A DNA stretch of 57,329 nt from Thermithiobacillus plumbiphilus (GCF_038070005.1 NZ_JBBPCO010000016.1:1-57329), one strand, 5' to 3'; counted from the stretch's first letter, positions 39,112 to 47,612 are shown. Translations and numbers: made by a program. Notes: generated by a model not told the origin, from the sequence alone.

Positions 39112-41418
39112 TCATTCCGGCAAGACAGGCACCCGGCGAACAAAGTTGAACAGCTCTCCGGCGGGCAGGGGCCGACTCAGGAAATATCCCTGCATCCCGT
39201 CACAGTGTTTGTTTCGCAGAAAATCGAGCTGGGCCGCCGTTTCCACGCCCTCAGCCACCACCTTGATATTGAGGGTATGAGCCATGGCGATGATGGCGGT
39301 AATGATGGCGGCGTCCTCGCCACTGGCGGGCAAACCCTGCACGAAGGACTTGTCCACCTTCAGGCTGTCCAGTGGCAGCCGCTGCAGATAGCTCAGGCTG
39401 GAATAGCCGGTGCCAAAATCATCCACCGCAAGGCTGATATGCATACCCTTGAGCACCCTCAGGGCCTTGATGGTCTTTTCCGGATCATGCATGACCAATC
39501 CCTCGGTCAGCTCCAGCTCGAGCAGTTCGGGTGCCAGGCCGGTGTCCACCAGCACCCGCTCCAGCATGGGAATGAGATTGCCCTCCTGACATTGCCGCTG
39601 GGACAGGTTGACGGCCATGCGCAGAGGCAGGCCCGCCAGTTGCCAGCGCCGGGCCTGGGCACAGGCCTTGCGCAACACCCATTCCCCCACCTGATTGATC
39701 AGGCCACTCTCTTCCAGTAGCGGTATGAAGGACAAGGGGGGGATCATGCCACGTTCCGGGTGCTGCCAGCGCAGCAGGGCTTCCACGCTCGATATCTTGC
39801 CGCTGGCAAGGTCCAGTTGCGGCTGATAATGCAGGATGAATTCCTCGCGCTCCAGCGCCAGACGCAGCTCCCGCTGCAGCACCAGGCGCTCGATGCCATT
39901 GGACTCCATCGCCGGACTGTACTGCTGCATGCCGTCCCGGCCGCGCTGCTTGGCCTGATACATGGCGACATCGGCGCGCCGCATCAGGGTCTGGGCATCC
40001 TCGCCGTCGTCCGGGTAGCGACTCACCCCGAAGCTGGCGGTCACCAGGAAGGACCTGCTCTCGATCTCGATCGGCTGCTCAAAAAGCCGCCGCATGCGGC
40101 CAATCAGCGCGGTCAGGGCGGATGCGTCCAGATTCTCCTCGGCCAGCAGCAGGAACTCATCCCCGCCGAGGCGCGCCACGGTATCACCTTCGCGCACGCT
40201 TCTCTGCAGACGCTGGCTGATCTCGCGCAGCACCTGATCGCCAGCGGCATGCCCAAGAGAGTCATTGACCAGCTTGAAGTGATCCAGATCCACGAACACC
40301 AGGGTGAGTCCACCGTGCTGACGTTGCGCCCGCTTCAGGGCATGCTCCAGACGGTCCTGACAGAGCACGCGATTGGGCAAGCCGGTCAGCGCATCGTAAT
40401 AGGCCATGCGGGTGATGGTTTCCTCGGCCTGGCGCCGCTCGATGGCAATGCCCGCCAGATGCGTGGCGCGTCGCAGCAAGTCCAGCACCTCCACACCCGG
40501 AGTTCCCGACTGCGGGGAATAGACGGCGAAGATGCCGAGCAGTTCATGCCGGGCATTCAGAATGGGTACCGACCAGCAGGCCCGCAGACCATGGGAAAGC
40601 GCCAGTTCACGGTAGCCCTCCCACAGCGGGCTCGTGGCAATGTCGCTGACCAGCACGTTTTCACGCCGGAAGGCCGCCGTGCCGCAGGACCCCGAAGCCG
40701 GACCGATCGCCAGGCCGTCCGCCGCCTGGTTGTAGGCGGCCGGCAGGCTGGGAGCGGCCCCCATTCTCAGGCGCAGGCCTTCCCTGTCCCGCAGCATGAT
40801 GGAAATCCTGCTTTGCGGCGGCATCTGTACTTCCAGGGATAGGGCGATATCCGCGAGCACGGCTGGCAGAGGCACGTCGCCGGCAATCTTCTCCAGACAG
40901 CGGCGTTCGGCTTTCAGCAAGGTTTCCTGACGCTTGCGCTGGTCGATGTTTTCGGAAATGACGATGAAGTAATGCGATTCCGCGACCGGATCCCATAGCC
41001 GACCGACATGGTTCCAGACCCAGAAATAGCTGCCATTCTGGTGCAGCAGACGCTTTTCGGCGGCAAAACTCTGCAGTTCACCGCTCACCATCTTCGGAAA
41101 GACCTCCAGGCTTCTCGGAAGATCCTCTGGATGGATGACCTCGGAATAGCTCAGACGCAACAGGCTGGCGCGATCACGCCCCAGCATCGCGCAGAAACTG
41201 TCACTGACCAGCAGGTACTGCCCGGTCAGCGACACATGGGAGATCCCAAGCCCGGCCTGGTCCAGCGCGGCCTGGTAGCGCCCCTCGCTGGCCGCCAGGA
41301 CGGACTGGATCAGCTTCTTGATACAATCCGGGCTGTTTTCGAGCAGGGCCCGGGCCAGATAAGGGCTCTCCAGCAAGCTGGACTGTGCAAACTTGGGTTC
41401 CATGGGGGAGAATTTCAC
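39112..41418 (-). CDS. PAS-GAF-GGDEF-EAL cyclic-di-GMP signalling protein
   Basis: A soluble 768-residue protein. PAS domain about residues 45-165 (SVLAASEGRYQAALDQAGLG, ISENIDQRKRQE), GAF about 175-335, GGDEF about 345-510 with intact ARLGGDEFLLLAEE (40153-40167), and EAL about 520-760 with VEALLRWQHPERG and AVDDFGTGYSSLSYLQ. Both active-site signatures are conserved, so it could make and degrade c-di-GMP under PAS/GAF control. GTG 41418 is preferred: GAGGAAA lies 4 bases before it, while the ATG at 41403 lacks a site. The frame is open to 41703 without a plausible start. Divergent from ompW. Confidence 0.9.
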   Translation of the reverse strand: MKFSPMEPKFAQSSLLESPYLARALLENSPDCIKKLIQSVLAASEGRYQAALDQAGLGISHVSLTGQYLLVSDSFCAMLGRDRASLLRLSYSEVIHPEDLPRSLEVFPKMVSGELQSFAAEKRLLHQNGSYFWVWNHVGRLWDPVAESHYFIVISENIDQRKRQETLLKAERRCLEKIAGDVPLPAVLADIALSLEVQMPPQSRISIMLRDREGLRLRMGAAPSLPAAYNQAADGLAIGPASGSCGTAAFRRENVLVSDIATSPLWEGYRELALSHGLRACWSVPILNARHELLGIFAVYSPQSGTPGVEVLDLLRRATHLAGIAIERRQAEETITRMAYYDALTGLPNRVLCQDRLEHALKRAQRQHGGLTLVFVDLDHFKLVNDSLGHAAGDQVLREISQRLQRSVREGDTVARLGGDEFLLLAEENLDASALTALIGRMRRLFEQPIEIESRSFLVTASFGVSRYPDDGEDAQTLMRRADVAMYQAKQRGRDGMQQYSPAMESNGIERLVLQRELRLALEREEFILHYQPQLDLASGKISSVEALLRWQHPERGMIPPLSFIPLLEESGLINQVGEWVLRKACAQARRWQLAGLPLRMAVNLSQRQCQEGNLIPMLERVLVDTGLAPELLELELTEGLVMHDPEKTIKALRVLKGMHISLAVDDFGTGYSSLSYLQRLPLDSLKVDKSFVQGLPASGEDAAIITAIIAMAHTLNIKVVAEGVETAAQLDFLRNKHCDGMQGYFLSRPLPAGELFNFVRRVPVLPE

Positions 41419-41544
41419 GAACTTTCCTCGATGACATTGCGGGAGGATAACAGAAGAAGCATGCCTGAACGCAAGCCCTGAGCGGCTTTCGGGCCTGCGC
41501 AGATCGAGATTGCCGCAAACCTGCTCTTGCCACACCGGAAATAC

Positions 41545-41608
41545 TTGCACTTCGATGTAAAAATATATTATTGTCTGTTTATCTTCTAACACGACAGGGA
41601 GACACAAC
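41545..41608 (+). promoter_or_regulatory. AT-rich promoter region and ribosome site of ompW
   Basis: TTGCAC at 41545-41550 followed by an AT-rich stretch (ATATATTATTG around 41562-41573) offers several -10 candidates but none at ideal spacing. CAGGGAGACACAAC gives a good ribosome site before ATG 41609. OmpW genes are often controlled by oxygen or iron regulators; no FNR or Fur palindrome was found here. Confidence 0.35.
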
Positions 41609-42202
41609 ATGCACAAACGCATTCTCGCCGCCACCACCGTCCTGGCGATCTCCGGGCTGGCCGTCATCAGCAGTGCGCAAGGCGCTGAAGACGACTGGAT
41701 CATACGTGCCCGCGGGATTCATATCGCCCCCGATGCCTCATCTTCCGCACTCAATATCGATGTCAAAAGCGATACTGTTGCGGAAGTCGACATCACCCGC
41801 TTCTTGACGCCCAACATTGCCGCTGAACTGATACTGGCCACGGCCGCTCATGAGGTGACTGCCAATGGCGCAAGCCTGGGCAGCACCAAGATTCTGCCGC
41901 CCGTACTCACCTTGCAATATCATTTCCTGCCGGAAGCCCAGTTGCGCCCCTATGTCGGCGCGGGCGTCAACTACACCTGGTTCTATGATCAAAGCGGGCC
42001 TATGAAAGACCTGGATTTGGAGAACGGCTTTGGCTGGGCGGCGCAGGCGGGCGTGGATTACATGCTCACCCAACGCGCGTCCCTGAACCTGGATGTCAAA
42101 TACGTCGGCCTGAGCACGGAAGTCAGCGCCGCCGGCAGCAAGCTCGCCGATCTCGACATCAATCCCTGGATCATCGGCGTCGGCCTGGGATACCGTTTCT
42201 AG
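41609..42202 (+). CDS. ompW: OmpW-family outer membrane protein
   Basis: A 197-residue protein with a signal peptide (MHKRILAATTVLAISGLAVI, cleavage near AQGAE). The mature part has alternating beta strands: DDWIIRARGIHIAPD, PPVLTLQYHFLPEAQLRPYV, GAGVNYTWFYDQ, and terminal NPWIIGVGLGYRF ending in Phe, as in 8-stranded OmpW barrels. These form narrow hydrophobic channels in the outer membrane. Full length. Convergent with nhaR. Confidence 0.93.
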   Translation: MHKRILAATTVLAISGLAVISSAQGAEDDWIIRARGIHIAPDASSSALNIDVKSDTVAEVDITRFLTPNIAAELILATAAHEVTANGASLGSTKILPPVLTLQYHFLPEAQLRPYVGAGVNYTWFYDQSGPMKDLDLENGFGWAAQAGVDYMLTQRASLNLDVKYVGLSTEVSAAGSKLADLDINPWIIGVGLGYRF

Positions 42203-42224
42203 AACCCGGCGACATGTCAGGTGG

Positions 42225-42245
42225 CCGGTGAGCCAGCATCACCGG
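42225..42245. terminator. Hairpin between convergent ompW and nhaR
   Basis: CCGGTGA (42225-42231) / TCACCGG (42239-42245), 7-base perfect stem with loop GCCAGCA. There is no T-run on either side, so this is a hairpin with unproven terminator function. Confidence 0.35.
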
Positions 42246-42287
42246 TCGCCGCCTCATGAAACCAGTACTTGCCACACCGGATCAAGA

Positions 42288-43202
42288 TCAAGCCGTGTCG
42301 GCAACGGTAAACAAGGCCGCGCGTGCGGCCTGACTGACCGCCACCACCGCTGGATGGCGCAGCCTGCGCTCGGCGGAAATGGCATAGAATCTTTCACGCA
42401 CCCGCTCGCTGCGGCCGATCACCGCCAGTTCTCCAGTTCGCAGAAGATCGGCTTCGATCACGCTCGGCGCAATGAACACCCCCACCCCGGCCTGCCCAAA
42501 CGCCGTCATCAGCGCACTATCCTCGAATTCTCCAACGATGCGCGGTCGAACACCCTGCTGGTCGAGCCACTGCATGAGCGCCCCACGTAGCGCCGTGTTG
42601 GTGGCCGGCAGCAACATCGGGGCGCCGCTCAGGGAACCAGGAAAACCGGCCTGGTACGGTTCAGCCAGGTCGCGGGCCGCGAAAAAACTCACGCCGCACT
42701 CACCCAGCAGGTGATTGAAGACCCGCACGTTCGCGCTGGGACTGATCGGGGTATCGGCCAGCAGCATGTCGAGCCGGTGCACCGCGATATCCGTCAACAG
42801 GGCATCGAGCTTGCCCTCGCGACAGACGATGCGCACCGGCTCGGACAGCTTCAGCGCCGGTTCCAGCAGGCGGTAGGCCACCAGCTTCGGTACCACGTCC
42901 ACGATCCCCACCGCGAACTCCAGCGGCTGGCCACCCACCCGCCCCTGCAGCACATCCTCCATTTCCGCGCCCAGACGAAAGATGTCATCGGCATAGCTGA
43001 AGGCCAGCCGGCCGATGTCGGTCAGCACCAGCTTGCGCCCGGTGCGGGCGAAGAGCTTGCCGCCCAGGGCCTCCTCCAGCAGGCGCAACTGGCCGCTGAT
43101 GGTCTGAGGCGTCAGATGCAGGACCTCGCTGGCGCGGACGATGCTGCCTTCCTTGGCAACCGTCCAGAAATAGTGGAGATGGTTGTAGTTCAGTCCGCGC
43201 AT
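42288..43202 (-). CDS. nhaR: LysR-family transcriptional activator NhaR
   Basis: A 304-residue LysR protein whose N-terminus reads LNYNHLHYFWTVAKEGSIVR followed by the winged HTH (ASEVLHLTPQTISGQLRLLE), the particular form of NhaR. E. coli NhaR activates nhaA and osmC in response to sodium. No nhaA antiporter gene lies in the window. It is divergent from htpX, with a short AT-rich intergenic region containing TATAAT on the minus strand (43254-43259). Confidence 0.85.
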   Translation of the reverse strand: MRGLNYNHLHYFWTVAKEGSIVRASEVLHLTPQTISGQLRLLEEALGGKLFARTGRKLVLTDIGRLAFSYADDIFRLGAEMEDVLQGRVGGQPLEFAVGIVDVVPKLVAYRLLEPALKLSEPVRIVCREGKLDALLTDIAVHRLDMLLADTPISPSANVRVFNHLLGECGVSFFAARDLAEPYQAGFPGSLSGAPMLLPATNTALRGALMQWLDQQGVRPRIVGEFEDSALMTAFGQAGVGVFIAPSVIEADLLRTGELAVIGRSERVRERFYAISAERRLRHPAVVAVSQAARAALFTVADTA

Positions 43203-43287
43203 ATAAGATCCTTCGGTTTATCCGATGATCAGCCCACCAAACAATCGAATTTTATTATAGACATGACAGCATTACACTGGGCGATGT

Positions 43288-43308
43288 AAAAAAAGGCGCC
43301 TTCGCGCC
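43288..43308 (-). terminator. Minus-strand intrinsic terminator between htpX and nhaR promoters
   Basis: On the minus strand GGCGC-GAAG-GCGCC is followed by seven T residues (A7 at 43288-43294 on the plus strand). No minus-strand gene ends here, so it would stop antisense readthrough toward nhaR. On the plus strand the same hairpin lies just before the htpX ribosome site (CAGGAG). Confidence 0.4.
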
Positions 43309-43324
43309 GTTCAGGAGAAATACC

Positions 43325-44209
43325 ATGAAACGCATCTTTCTATTTCTGGCGACCAACCTGGCCATCATGGTGGTGCTCGGCATCACCGTCAGCCTGCTCG
43401 GGGTCGGACGCTTCATCAGCAGCGCCGGCCTGGATCTGAGCAGTCTGTTCGCCTTTGCCGCCATCTTCGGCATGGGTGGCTCCTTCATCTCGCTGGCGAT
43501 TTCGAAGTGGGTGGCCAAAAAGTCCACCGGCGCCCAGGTGATCGAACAGCCGCGCAACCAGACCGAAGCCTGGTTGCTGGAGATCGTACAGCGCCAGGCG
43601 CGGCAGGCCGGCATCAAGACGCCTGAAGTGGCCATCTATGACTCGCCCGAGCCCAATGCCTTTGCCACCGGGCCGAGCCGCAACAATGCCTTGGTGGCGG
43701 TGAGCACCGGCCTGCTGCATTCCATGAGCGCCGAGGAGGCCGAGGCCGTGTTGGCCCATGAGGTCAGCCATGTGGCCAATGGCGACATGGTGACGCTGGC
43801 GCTGATCCAGGGTGTGGTGAACACCTTCGTGATCGCCATCGCCAAGATCGTCGGCTACGTGGTGGACCGCGCCCTGTCCGGCAACGACGAGGAATACCAG
43901 GGGCCGGGCATCGGCTACTGGGTGACCAGCATCGCCGCCGAGATCCTGCTGGGCTTCCTGGCCACGGCCATCGTGATGTGGTTCAGCCGCCGCCGCGAGT
44001 TCCGCGCCGATGCTGGCGCCGCGGGCCTGGCCGGGCGCGGCAAGATGATCGCCGCCCTGGAGCGCCTGCGCAGCATCCACGAGCCTTCACACATGCCATC
44101 GCAGATGGCAGCCTTCGGCATCAAGGGCGGCGTGGCGCACGGACTCTACAAGCTGTTCATGTCCCATCCGCCGCTGGAAGAGCGAATTGCGGCCCTGCGG
44201 GCGCAATGA
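43325..44209 (+). CDS. htpX: Membrane zinc metalloprotease HtpX
   Basis: A 294-residue inner-membrane M48 peptidase for misfolded membrane proteins. Two N-terminal helices, then [14 protein letters not shown] containing the HExxH zinc motif (residues about 140-145), two more hydrophobic segments, and [20 protein letters not shown] with the third zinc ligand; the ending [14 protein letters not shown] is typical. Full length, strong ribosome site (CAGGAG). A strong terminator follows. Confidence 0.96.
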   Translation: MKRIFLFLATNLAIMVVLGITVSLLGVGRFISSAGLDLSSLFAFAAIFGMGGSFISLAISKWVAKKSTGAQVIEQPRNQTEAWLLEIVQRQARQAGIKTPEVAIYDSPEPNAFATGPSRNNALVAVSTGLLHSMSAEEAEAVLAHEVSHVANGDMVTLALIQGVVNTFVIAIAKIVGYVVDRALSGNDEEYQGPGIGYWVTSIAAEILLGFLATAIVMWFSRRREFRADAGAAGLAGRGKMIAALERLRSIHEPSHMPSQMAAFGIKGGVAHGLYKLFMSHPPLEERIAALRAQ

Positions 44210-44231
44210 TTGCAAACCGCCTTCAGACTTC

Positions 44232-44259
44232 AGGGGAGCCCAGGCTCCCCTATTTTTTG
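44232..44259 (+). terminator. Intrinsic terminator after htpX
   Basis: AGGGGAG (44232-44238) / CTCCCCT (44245-44251), extended by CC/GG into the loop, followed by ATTTTTTG. It separates htpX from the TerC/Alx gene. Confidence 0.85.
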
Positions 44260-44304
44260 CCAGAATGTCTAAGCGAGTGAGCGCGATAGCACGGGGAACA
44301 CAGC

Positions 44305-45276
44305 ATGCCGCAAACGATTGCCGTCTGGTGGATGTGGTCCGGCTTCATTGTCTTTATCGCAGCGATGATCGCCATCGACATGATTACCCTGCACCGCCAC
44401 GGGGCACACCGGATCTCCGCCCGGGAAGCCGGTACCTGGACAGCACTCTGGATCGGGCTGGCGCTGCTCTTTGATCTGCTGTTGTGGCTTTACCTCGACA
44501 GCCATCATGGTCGCGCGCTGGCAAACGAAAAAGCACTGGAGTTTCTGACCGGCTATCTCATCGAGAAAGCACTCGCCGTCGACAACATCTTCGTTTTTCT
44601 GATGGTTTTCAGCTATTTCGCGGTACCGCTCGAATATCAGAAACGGATACTCCTCTACGGTGTTCTCGGCGCAATCGTCATGCGTGCGGTACTGATCCTT
44701 GTCGGCGCGGTACTGATCGCGCAGTTTCACTGGATATTTTACGTCTTTGGTGCCTTTCTGGTGTTCACCGGCCTGAAAATGCTGGCTTTTTCCGAACAGG
44801 CGCCCGATCTGTCCCAAAATCTGGTGCTACGCTGGATGCGAGGACACCTGCGGATCACCAACAGCTACCACGGCGAACGCTTCGTCATCCGGCAGGATGG
44901 CAGGCGCTGGTTCACGCCGTTGGTACTGGTCCTAGTCCTGATCGAGCTGAGTGACCTCATCTTTGCGGTGGACAGCATCCCGGCCATCTTCGCGGTGACC
45001 ACCGACCCTTTCATTGTATTCACCTCCAACATCTTTGCCATCCTTGGCTTGCGCGCGATGTACTTCCTGCTCGCCGACATCGCCGCACGCTTTCACCTGC
45101 TCAGATATGGCCTGGCCATGGTGCTGGTCTTTATCGGCGCGAAAATGCTGCTGGTGGAAGTCTACAAGATCCCGATCGGGCTCGCGTTGATTGTAGTCGC
45201 CCTGCTGATTGGCGCCTCGGTGGTGGCCAGCCTGCTCCTGCCGGCACGCAACAGGTCTTCCGACAGCGACACCTAG
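44305..45276 (+). CDS. TerC/Alx-family membrane protein, probable manganese exporter
   Basis: A 323-residue protein of about nine hydrophobic helices with FLTGYLIEKALAVDNIFVFL and LVLIELSDLIFAVDSIPAIF, the two acidic TerC signatures. Length and layout match E. coli Alx, a Mn2+ exporter normally under a yybP-ykoY riboswitch. Only about 45 bases separate it from the htpX terminator, too short for that riboswitch, so control differs here. The GGGGA before the ATG is a weak ribosome site. A His-rich secreted protein is convergent just downstream. Confidence 0.85.
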   Translation: MPQTIAVWWMWSGFIVFIAAMIAIDMITLHRHGAHRISAREAGTWTALWIGLALLFDLLLWLYLDSHHGRALANEKALEFLTGYLIEKALAVDNIFVFLMVFSYFAVPLEYQKRILLYGVLGAIVMRAVLILVGAVLIAQFHWIFYVFGAFLVFTGLKMLAFSEQAPDLSQNLVLRWMRGHLRITNSYHGERFVIRQDGRRWFTPLVLVLVLIELSDLIFAVDSIPAIFAVTTDPFIVFTSNIFAILGLRAMYFLLADIAARFHLLRYGLAMVLVFIGAKMLLVEVYKIPIGLALIVVALLIGASVVASLLLPARNRSSDSDT

Positions 45277-45298
45277 CCCGCCTCGACGCCTTACGAAA

Positions 45299-45778
45299 TC
45301 AGCGTGAGGGTCCGTAGTAATAGTAGGACCGCTGATTCATCGGATCCCAGGCGCGCTGCAACTGCTGATAACCCTGCCCGGGTGCGGCCTGACCGGCATG
45401 CGGCCAGCCAGCATGGGAGTCCGGTGCGAACTGCGAGTCCGACCAATCGTAGAGATAGCCGGACTGCTCACCGTGGAACTGCCGGTGTTCGTGAAACTGC
45501 TTGTGATGAAACTGCTGGTGTTGGTGAAATCGCTGATGCTGCCGCTCGGCATTTTCCGGGGTACGCGTCAGGCCGCCGCCCCAGCCGATACGGCCCACGT
45601 AACCGGGTGGTACCTGAAAAGCCGGTGGCACCTGTGAAAAGGCAGGACCTCCGGTCTGCCAGCCCCCGGCACGATGAATCACCACCCCGCCATGGCTTTC
45701 CCCGGCCTGGGCCGGTATCACGGTCCCCATGCACAGCAGGGCGCCCAGAAACGCATATCCGCCTGATTGCCTGTTCAT
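45299..45778 (-). CDS. Secreted His/Gln-rich protein of unknown function
   Basis: I do not recognise this 159-residue protein. It has a signal peptide (GYAFLGALLCMGTVIPAQAG). Residues 81-102 hold eight His in 22 residues, with F-H pairs recurring every 5-6 residues (84-85, 90-91, 95-96, 101-102), a pattern suited to metal binding. Flanks are rich in Gly, Pro, Gln and Tyr, ending RSYYYYGPSR, so the protein is probably largely disordered in the periplasm or outside. It lies end to end with the TerC/Alx gene. Confidence 0.7.
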   Translation of the reverse strand: MNRQSGGYAFLGALLCMGTVIPAQAGESHGGVVIHRAGGWQTGGPAFSQVPPAFQVPPGYVGRIGWGGGLTRTPENAERQHQRFHQHQQFHHKQFHEHRQFHGEQSGYLYDWSDSQFAPDSHAGWPHAGQAAPGQGYQQLQRAWDPMNQRSYYYYGPSR

Positions 45779-45862
45779 GCCACACCTCCAAAACGGAAGT
45801 TATCGGATAGATAACGAAGTCTGGCCGCCCTGGCTGACAGGTGGAACCACTTGAAAGTAGTT

Positions 45863-46258
45863 TCAGTGACTCGGCTCCACCTCGGACAGGCCATGGGAAC
45901 GCAGCAGGTCGAGGGTCTGTTCCACCTTGAATTCGGGCACACCAATACTGATCACCGCACCACCCCGATGGACTCCCGCGACGTAGGCGTTGACCTGCTC
46001 CTTCGGGACGGGCTTGCCCTCATAGGCGTCCAGGGTACCCGGAATCTCCAGCAGTTTTGGCAGATGATCCACCCGGGCACCCCCATAGTGGGCGGACAGC
46101 GAGCCCTGCTCCAGATGCATCTCGGTATTGGGCACGTAAAAGTTCTCATCGTAAAAAAGATCGATGTCGGCGCGCGCATAGCCCGCATTGACCAGCGCCA
46201 GTATTGTCTGGCCTGCCTGGCCAGGGTCCTTGAAAAATCCGACGATCCGGTTGGCCAC
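45863..46258 (-). CDS. Small alpha/beta protein, YflT/general-stress-like
   Basis: A 131-residue cytosolic protein. The N-terminus ANRIVGFFKDPGQAGQTILA followed by LVNAGYARADIDLFY resembles the general stress YflT (17M) domain, and the C-terminal half VHRGGAVISIGVPEFKVEQT repeats a strand-helix layout. GTG 46258 is chosen because AGGAGGAAG precedes it; no ATG fits. It is followed 60+ bases upstream by a second protein of the same kind. Function unknown; a stress role is only suggested by the family. Confidence 0.6.
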   Translation of the reverse strand: MANRIVGFFKDPGQAGQTILALVNAGYARADIDLFYDENFYVPNTEMHLEQGSLSAHYGGARVDHLPKLLEIPGTLDAYEGKPVPKEQVNAYVAGVHRGGAVISIGVPEFKVEQTLDLLRSHGLSEVEPSH

Positions 46259-46323
46259 GTCTTCCTCCTGTGTATATGTACCCGGGGCGAACATCCTGTT
46301 TTCTACTGCGGTTCAATCCTGCC

Positions 46324-46734
46324 TCAGCCCTCGCCGGAAATGTCCATGGGCATTCCGCCCGCTTCACGCAGAATGTCCCTGACCTGTGCCTCCCGGCCGG
46401 CATCGGCCGATACGGCCAGCACCACGCCACCCTGGCGCGAACCAGCCGCTTGAGGGGCTTCGGGTTCGGCTGCCTCGGCACTGACCGGCTGCGCGCGGCC
46501 ATGCTTCACCAGACCGAGGCCGGCAAGCATGTTCCGCATGCCAGCGAACAGGGCATCGGGCAGATGGGTCGAGGGCCCTGGCCCTTCCGGCAACAGCTCG
46601 CCGCCGCGTCCCAATATCTCATCCTGACCGTAGACATGCATGTCCTGCGATGATAGGCCCAGCGCCTGCAGCCTGGGCAGTACCTGGTCCGCGCTTTGTG
46701 CCGAATCGAAAAAGGCAATCACGTGCCTGTTCAT
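46324..46734 (-). CDS. Second YflT/general-stress-like small protein
   Basis: A 136-residue protein: RHVIAFFDSAQSADQVLPRL, QALGLSSQDMHVYG at the N-terminus, then a variable linker and GGVVLAVSADAGREAQVRDI ending LREAGGMPMDISGEG. Motif order matches its downstream neighbour, so the two look like paralogues or repeats of one fold in an operon. ATG 46734 has AAGGAG upstream. The 5' leader enters the long non-coding region discussed separately. Confidence 0.6.
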   Translation of the reverse strand: MNRHVIAFFDSAQSADQVLPRLQALGLSSQDMHVYGQDEILGRGGELLPEGPGPSTHLPDALFAGMRNMLAGLGLVKHGRAQPVSAEAAEPEAPQAAGSRQGGVVLAVSADAGREAQVRDILREAGGMPMDISGEG

Positions 46735-47193
46735 ACCCGCTCCTTTTCTGGTCCGTTTGCAGGGCACCCATAAGGAAATGAGCCGGATTTGCGGCAAAGG
46801 TTCAGTGCCATCCACCACGGGACGGAGCTACCGGGAACATGGGATAGAGGGAAGATCTGTCGGGCACTGCAGGGTTCCCGACGATTCGCTCCGGATTCTG
46901 GCAATGAGACCCCCGGCCGGGGTCGCAGGGCAGCGCTCCGGTGCGTAATCATGTATCAGCAAAATGCTTGTATTCGCCCCGATACTTTCCTAGAATACGC
47001 GCCTTCTTGAATTCCACGGCACCGAAAGCTGCACCGGGGGCAAAATCCGTCACGCACGGTAGAAGAGGCGCGAAACTTCGGGATCAGGCCAAATCCAGAA
47101 CCTAGGGCTGTCTGGGGGTGCACGGGAGCTACTTTCCACACTGGACGCATGTACGCAATACCGACATGCACTCAATGAGAGGGGGCTTGACCG
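46735..47193. other. 459-base gene-free region upstream of speD
   Basis: No coding signal on either strand. On the plus strand it holds, in order: hairpin GCCG/CGGC at 46782-46795; two interleaved 7-base helices that would form a pseudoknot (46803-46809 with 46863-46869, and 46832-46838 with 46874-46880) enclosing hairpin 46843-46848/46856-46861; a GACCCC/GGGGTC hairpin at 46908-46924; a sigma-70-like promoter at 46968-46996; and a leader of about 190 bases before speD containing a GCATGT/ACATGC hairpin (47147-47169). Confidence 0.5.
46968..46996 (+). promoter_or_regulatory. Sigma-70-type promoter for speD
   Basis: TTGTAT (46968-46973), 17-base spacer, TAGAAT (46991-46996). Transcription would start near 47003, leaving a leader of about 190 bases before speD ATG 47194. 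Confidence 0.6.
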
Positions 47194-47595
47194 ATGCGCT
47201 CTTTGGGACATCAGATCGTCGCAGAGTTCTACCACTGTGACAAAAACATCCTCAGCGATGTTGAACGGGTAACCGACGCCATGCTGGAAGCGGCCCGCCG
47301 CACCGGCTGCACCATCGTGACCCAGACCTTCCACCACTTTTCCCCCTATGGCGTCAGCGGCGCAGTGATCGTCGCCGAATCACACCTGGCCATTCACACC
47401 TGGCCCGAATACGGCTATGCTGCCGTCGACATCTTCACCTGCGGTGACACTGTGTTCCCGGAAAAGGGGCTGAATTTCCTCAAGGAAGCCCTGCGTTCAC
47501 AGCAGGTCTCCACCATGGAGATGAACCGTGGCCAGGTCGACATGATGGGCGTGGACCCGGCTTCCGTGACGGTCAAGCTGGCCGCCAACGGCTAG
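47194..47595 (+). CDS. speD: S-adenosylmethionine decarboxylase proenzyme
   Basis: Supplies decarboxylated SAM as aminopropyl donor for spermidine. A 133-residue small prokaryotic-type enzyme; self-cleavage between E62 and S63 in VIVAESHLAIHTWPE creates the pyruvoyl cofactor. Catalytic Cys in FTCGDTVFPEKGLNF and the His of TFHHFSPYGVSG are present. A ribosome site (GAGAGGGGG) lies upstream. speE follows after 102 bases containing a hairpin. Confidence 0.95.
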   Translation: MRSLGHQIVAEFYHCDKNILSDVERVTDAMLEAARRTGCTIVTQTFHHFSPYGVSGAVIVAESHLAIHTWPEYGYAAVDIFTCGDTVFPEKGLNFLKEALRSQQVSTMEMNRGQVDMMGVDPASVTVKLAANG

Positions 47596-47612
47596 ATCCG
47601 CGCGAGCCTGTA

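Noticed and set aside
44210-44304. yybP-ykoY manganese riboswitch before the TerC/Alx gene
   Set aside because: Only a terminator hairpin and about 45 further bases precede the gene; the aptamer needs about 100 bases with conserved loops, which are absent.
46998-47072. Long-range helix CGCGCC...GGCGCG with TCTT/AAGA extension in the speD leader
   Set aside because: Its 5' strand overlaps or precedes the predicted start site near 47003, so it would not be intact in the mRNA from that promoter.
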